Positions 59,112 through 64,000 of a stretch of DNA of 64,000 nt are shown piece after piece. The stretch is taken from assembly GCA_023078555.1 (NCBI GenBank), contig CM041197.1, positions 1,081,501 through 1,145,500 on the forward strand. The letters are read 5' to 3'. The translations under genes and the position numbers were made by a program. The first letter of the stretch is position 1. Every line of letters starts with the position of its first letter. Source of the stretch: Ulva prolifera. Its lineage: Eukaryota; Chlorophyta; Ulvophyceae; Ulvales; Ulvaceae. Below the pieces are notes generated by a model. That model made no database searches. It was not told the origin of the DNA and saw only the letters and a program-made list of their open reading frames with translations.

Positions 59112-60611
59112 GAAGAGTGCACGGGCATGGACAAACACAGCGACATACTGTTGGAATGTGGTGGCAACCCAGGACACGAAGTCTAGATATCCAGGCTTCC
59201 ACAGCACTGTCTATCAACTGCAAAATACTGTTGCTGCTCACAGACAGCCGTTGCACACACCGCCTATCACAGGTGTATCAGATTGCATGACCTCTTGTTG
59301 TTCAAGCTGTGAAGACCCGAGCACAGCGGCACAGTCAAGCAAACACAACAGGCACATGCAGCGGACGTGATCACCATCATGACTGGGGACACAGCCCAGT
59401 GCACCTAATGTCTACACAAGAAAAGGCACACATGCAATGCTGCTTCCTCAGCCGCCATGCCCTCCCTTCCGCACCTTCCCTCCACACAGCACTACTCTCT
59501 GTGTCCGCATGTTCCCTGCTCCGCGCGGATCGGATCGGAACTGCGCAGATCCGCACCGAACCCCCGCTCATTATTCCCCTTAAGGAATAACAGGACGCTT
59601 CGCACACACCACAGCAGTACACCGATGCCGATGCATTGCCTCAGCATTCTGTACAATCGGTGCAGCCTCATACCTGATACAGGCCACAGCTTGAAGCATG
59701 TACGACCGCACACGGGCCGAGTGCTGTACAGAACTCACAGGAGCCTCGCAGGCCCTGGCATTCGTACTGAGGCAAGTGGGCTCTCAGAAACCAGATGCCC
59801 AGAAGTAGGCACAGCTGGTGCCACCCGGAGCCACTTGGAGCCAAAGGACAGCCGGCCGGCGTCAATGGTCGCAGTAGAAGCACTGGGCTTTGGAGGTCTG
59901 TGCACTCGGCGCCAGTCGAGGCGGCGTCCCATGATCCATGGACAGGAGCGGGGCTGGCCAGGCAGGTGAGCTGCAGCTCCATGGTACTGTTTGCTTGTGT
60001 CTGGACTTGCCTGTGCTTAAGTACGAGGTGACGCGTGACGCGCCCACGCTGCCATGTCATAGTTTGTTGGCCAGCACAATATTAATGTAGTTGCTGCCTC
60101 CACCATGGTGGCGTGCTGGCCTCAGCTTGTATTCTGGAGGTGCCCCAGCCACATCGCCAAAAGTTCTTGTGCACACATATCCTTCTTCCACAGGCAGTGC
60201 GAGGGCCTGTGGCATTGGTCACCTGTGTGGCAGTGCACAGCTGAAGGTCTGCAACCAAATGGGAGCCCTGCCTATTGCTACCAAATGCAGCCTACGACTT
60301 TCTGCTTTGATGCATGAACGCCGGTCCGACAGGCATATGCATGCCACAGCTCGGGAGCGCTCCGAATCTACTCCAGCTACGGCCTGCGGCTTCAGCTTTG
60401 TGCTTGTACGTAGCACTCAAGCTATGGCCTGCGCCAGTGCTGACGTAAGAGGTCGACTGCGCTGCCGAAACTGTAGCTGGAGAACTTCGCAGGCCCGGGG
60501 CACCGTAATTACGCAGACTTCCTGGGCTCTCGCCGTGCGTATCGGCATGTATACAAACAGCCCAACGCCGCTGTGCGTGCAGCGTATGTTCGCTCTCGAC
60601 GTAGCTGTACA

Positions 60612-60800
60612 GTCACCTCGGACCCTGTGCCCGCAAGTTCAGTTCGGAGCGCACAAGGCCGAAACTCGCCCTGCACGTCCGTAGAACGTCCCGGGAACGG
60701 GCCGGCGATGTCTCTGACGGCTCACACCTGGCGCATTGTGTGTCGAGTTCGCGTCGTCACGGGGATGGTCATGTCGCTCGAGGTGTGAGCGTGTGCGCAC
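60612..60800 (+). promoter_or_regulatory. Conserved upstream module, peroxidase E copy
   Basis: This is a more diverged version of the module upstream of C and D. GTCACCTCGGACCCTGTGC, GTAGAACGTCCCGGGAACGG and GGCTCACACCTGGCG align in order. The TGACGTCA palindrome is not preserved (AGTCACC instead). Confidence 0.5.
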
Positions 60801-60949
60801 GAGCTTGGCCCGAGGCCTGGCCATGGGTAGTGCGACGTCGCAATCGGGCTTGCAAGTGTGCAAGTGCAAGCCCTGGTATATCTCCGATCGCGATTTTGTA
60901 AAGTCTTCTCCGATCGCGATATGCATTGGCCGAGCTTCCGTGGCACACA

Positions 60950-60955
60950 TATATA
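60950..60955 (+). promoter_or_regulatory. TATA box candidate for peroxidase E
   Basis: TATATA in CACACATATATACCGCCCC lies about 267 bp upstream of the E start codon, matching the 250-310 bp spacing seen for C and D. Confidence 0.5.
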
Positions 60956-61221
60956 CCGCCCCCTCCGTCTGCAATTGCTTAAACTCTACGACGACCATCC
61001 CTACAGTAGGCTAGCTGCATCCCCAGAGTCTTCTAGCTCGACACCGACACGAACACACGCCACGTGGTGCACCCGAATCGAGCACAGTGTTAACTTGCGC
61101 TCTGAAAGTCGGGGGAACGAGCCAGACATCGCCGCAGCTAAGTATCCCTTCGACAGGTTGCCGCGAAGAGCAGTCCTCGTGCCAGTTGCAGCGTTGAGAT
61201 CAGGCGACTCGGAAGTGCACT

Positions 61222-64000
61222 ATGCAACACCCTCACGCGTTCGCAGCTGCCGTGGCTGGGGCTGCAGCCCTGCTGCTCCTCTCCAGCACAGCCTGTGCGC
61301 AGACCTTCGACGCCGATTCTGCGATCGGTGTGATTGTCGATGAGGAGATCCTGGTCGACCCTGGCGCGGAGAATGTGGACGCTGCAGAGGCTTCCGGGAT
61401 TACCACCCAGCCTGGGATTCGAGCTCGAGGGCCGGCCGCGGATCCTCCGGAGCTGGAAAGGCAAGACCTCATCACCGTCGGGCCGATGATTCGCACGTGC
61501 CCATGCACGAAACCCAAGCCCGAAGACCTGGTGTGTTCTGACTCCGAGTCGCTGCAGCCATGTGAAAACACGGCCGGCATCTCCGATCGATAGCCTGTGT
61601 ACAACATCCGATGGACCCCTCGTCAACATGCATGGGGCCTGCAGGCATCTGATGTGGCATCTCCTCTTTCTGTTGTCTTCCCATTCACTCTTTTGTAGTC
61701 GACTCTTTCTGTAGCTACAGCTCTGTTCATTGGGTTGCTGCCTTGATACAGGCCGATCCGTCTTATCAGGGCTGCCAGAGCTAGCAGCTTCTGTCTTCCT
61801 TGCAATTGCAATTGCAAGATCTCAAGTCTGTCATGCACAGAGCCATGCTGTCCAAAGTTGATGAGGGATCTTGTGTCTTCACAGCTGTGACATGGGGTTA
61901 GAAACCACAATGCAGTCAAACAGCTGTCATGTTACATCACACCGGTACCTGTACATGTCACTTGACTGCAGCTGGTCAAATTTTAAAGCTAGTGTAAAAC
62001 TGTATTTCAGGCTGTGGCAAATCAACATCTGTTGACCGGGGATGTGTATATATGCACATGACAGACCCAGCCGTCACACAGCCCTGATACATCACAAAAT
62101 CCACATATTTGCAAGTATGTGCTCTGTGCAACAGATCTCACATCACCCTGCACCCGGATGCACCCTGCACCCAGGGCCTAGGTGCTCCACAGCCCGGCTA
62201 CCACCAGTGACCAATCACCAACGATGCACAGCCCTGCTGGACACGGTCTGCACGACGGACCTTTGCTGAGAATTCCAGTGTGTGCAGTTTGTGGACGACA
62301 TTCGGGACATCAGCGACCGGTGGGTCGCGGACGGCGACCAGCTGAGCAATGCCGGCCTCTCAAACATGGTCTGGAGCTTCGGCCAGTTTGTTGGTGCGCC
62401 CCGCGGTGACACGTCTCTGCAGAGGCTACAGCTGTAGTTGCGCTCTGCAAGACTTATTTTGAGCTTCGTATGCTGTCCCAGGGCAAACCCTCAGATTGAC
62501 TGCGTGTGCTGGCATAAGAACAAACAGGCAGGCTGGTGATTCGGATGAGACTTGGTTTTGGTGTTTGTCTTCTCCCGTTCACTCTTTTGTAATTATGAAA
62601 ACAAACGGGCAGGCACTGCGTGCTCAAATGGCAATATTACCTCAGCCATTCGCGCCGGCAAGAGCACGTCGTCATTGCCACCTGACCATCTCGCCCTAAG
62701 CAATTCAGGAGGCGTTGCTTGTACGTGAGCTGTAATGTTGGAGGTGGCGTGCATCTGCACACCCGGAGCGGCCACCCAACCGCACCTCCGAGAGTCTTCA
62801 GTCACATGAATAATAACATCACGATGAAGGCACACAGCACAAAACACATGGCCTATGGCCTGTAGACGTCACCCTTCGCACGGCCAGTGGTTGCGGTGCA
62901 GATCACGACCTGACGCTGACCCTCGAAGACGAGGAGGGCCCCTCGGTCGAGGTCGACACGGAACTCGATGTCATGGAGATCTTCAAGGCCATCACCATCG
63001 ACCGCCGCGGCTGCAAGAACCAGCTCAACGTCCACACGCCGCTCATCGACGCCGGCCCGATCTACGGCTCCGACCGCACCTACCTCCAGCAGACCCTCCG
63101 CCTGCCGGGCACCTGCCGCATGCGAACCGCCGAGGGCGACTTCTTGCCGATCACCACCTCCGCGAATGAGAACGGCCAGTTCACGATGCTCGCGGGAGAC
63201 GTGCGGGTGTCGGAGCACGCGTTCCTCGCCGCGCAGCACACCGTGTGGGTGCGCGAGCACAACCGCATCTGCGACATCGTAGAGAGCACGCCGAGCCTCG
63301 ACCGCCTGTCGGGCGACCAGAAGTTCGCACGCGTGCAAAACATCGTGATCGCCAAGTTCCAGCAGGTGATTCTGACGGAGTTCCTACCGGCGCTCGGCAT
63401 CACGCAGGCCGACCTCGAGGCGGCGGACGAGCTGTCCACGGCGAACGGCGTGTCGGTGGAGTTCAGCATTGCTTACCGGCTGGGGCATGACCTGATCGGC
63501 AATACAGTCGGCGACATGCCCGTCGCTGAGGCGTTTGACTCCGAGGTGCGCCCAAGCCACCTTTTGCTGTACACAGGACTGTGTGGAATATGTATTCATT
63601 ACGGTACCATATGCATGTGATTGTAGACGCATGTGCTGCGCGAATGACGAGCAATGCCCAACTCTTGCATCTTAGATGCTGCAACACAGGTTTACGCGGA
63701 TGTATGTGCTGTGCCATGTCTCAAGTACGCATACACAACAGTCGCAGCAGGCGCACGACGGCCGACGGCATTCCAACGCTGCAACTCATCGACCCAGGCA
63801 GTGCAGCTGAATCACTGCAACGCTGAATTGATCAACCGTACCGTACACCGGTAGCAAGGGGCATGCAGGGCTTCTTCCTGGACTTCAGCGGCCCAGACAA
63901 CGCCCCCTCAGTCACCTACAAGCCCAACGCCAACGAGCTCATCAGCCAGATCATGTTTGACCTGGCCGGCAGCTCCGCCAACGAGATTGACGGCCGGCTT
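61222..64000 (+). CDS. Secreted animal-type haem peroxidase E (3' end beyond window)
   Basis: Exons 61222-61530, 62288-62393, 62902-63545 and 63869 onward are visible; the last exons lie outside the window. MQHPHAFAAAVAGAAALLLL begins a signal peptide, followed by QTFDADSAIG and a longer acidic leader than in C or D. Distal D139/H140 are formed at the exon 2-3 splice (FGQFV-DHDL), R240 and E243 lie in VRVSE, and proximal H334 in YRLGH. The segment before the distal site reads VWSFGQ rather than VWGFGQ. The phase-0 intron between AFDSE and GFFLD places it with C and D. Exon 3 has the same 644 bases as theirs. Donors are GTGTGT, GTGCGC and GTGCGC. Role inferred from the family. Confidence 0.92.

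Larger units (their letters stand above)
55351..60611. other. Spacer between peroxidases D and E, small repeats only
   Basis: No gene was recognised. Two frames of about 207 codons (56335-56958 and 58744-59370, +) lack motifs and splice support; frames of this size are expected by chance in 64 kb. Several short tandem repeats are listed separately. Confidence 0.45.

Noticed and set aside
60091-60684. 197-codon plus-strand frame upstream of peroxidase E
   Set aside because: It overlaps the conserved upstream module, but its frame is not conserved in the C and D copies along its length.

Overview
This looks like nuclear DNA of a protist, most plausibly a GC-rich unicellular alga. All confident genes are split by GT-AG introns whose 5' ends are mostly GTGCG or GTGTG and whose 3' ends are TGCAG. 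Exons are visibly richer in GC than the long spacers, there is no operon-like packing, and TGCATG-type runs are frequent. The species cannot be named from the window, and green alga is a guess.

The main content is a cluster of five secreted haem peroxidases of the animal-peroxidase (peroxidase-cyclooxygenase) superfamily: A (4568-8267, +), B (26039-28368, +), C (40426-43541, -), D (51253-54849, +) and E (61222 to beyond the window end, +). Splice sites could be placed for every one, and all haem-binding and catalytic landmarks are kept. They form two subfamilies. A and B have four exons. C, D and E have a further phase-0 intron just before a conserved FFLD/GFFLD segment. C and D are near-identical and divergently oriented inside a second-order inverted duplication (about 39.9-44.1 kb and 50.7-55.3 kb). 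C, D and E also share an upstream module of about 200 bp followed by a TATA box.

A second secreted family sits at 11.7-21.0 kb: two almost identical 456-residue Ala-rich proteins (F, +, 11735-13979; F', -, 18754-20974) with alternating-Ala repeats and a six-Cys knottin-like tail. They are the arms of a large inverted repeat. Between the arms lies a decayed right-handed beta-helix gene (about 14.8-17.2 kb).

Mobile DNA: the first 21 kb carries at least six very short insertions that share one terminal sequence, differ in length, and are mostly flanked by 11-18 bp direct repeats. This is the signature of 5'-truncated non-LTR retroposons on the minus strand. At 30.85-36.0 kb (-) lies a multi-exon DNA transposon with KDZ/Plavaka-like transposase motifs. 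The remaining spacers (8.3-11.4, 21.4-25.8, 28.4-30.8, 36.0-39.9, 44.1-50.6, 55.4-60.6 kb) hold small tandem repeats, palindromes and unsupported open frames, but no gene I can defend.

A working idea, inference only: secreted peroxidases and secreted Cys/Ala-rich proteins at one locus could cooperate in extracellular oxidative cross-linking or defence.
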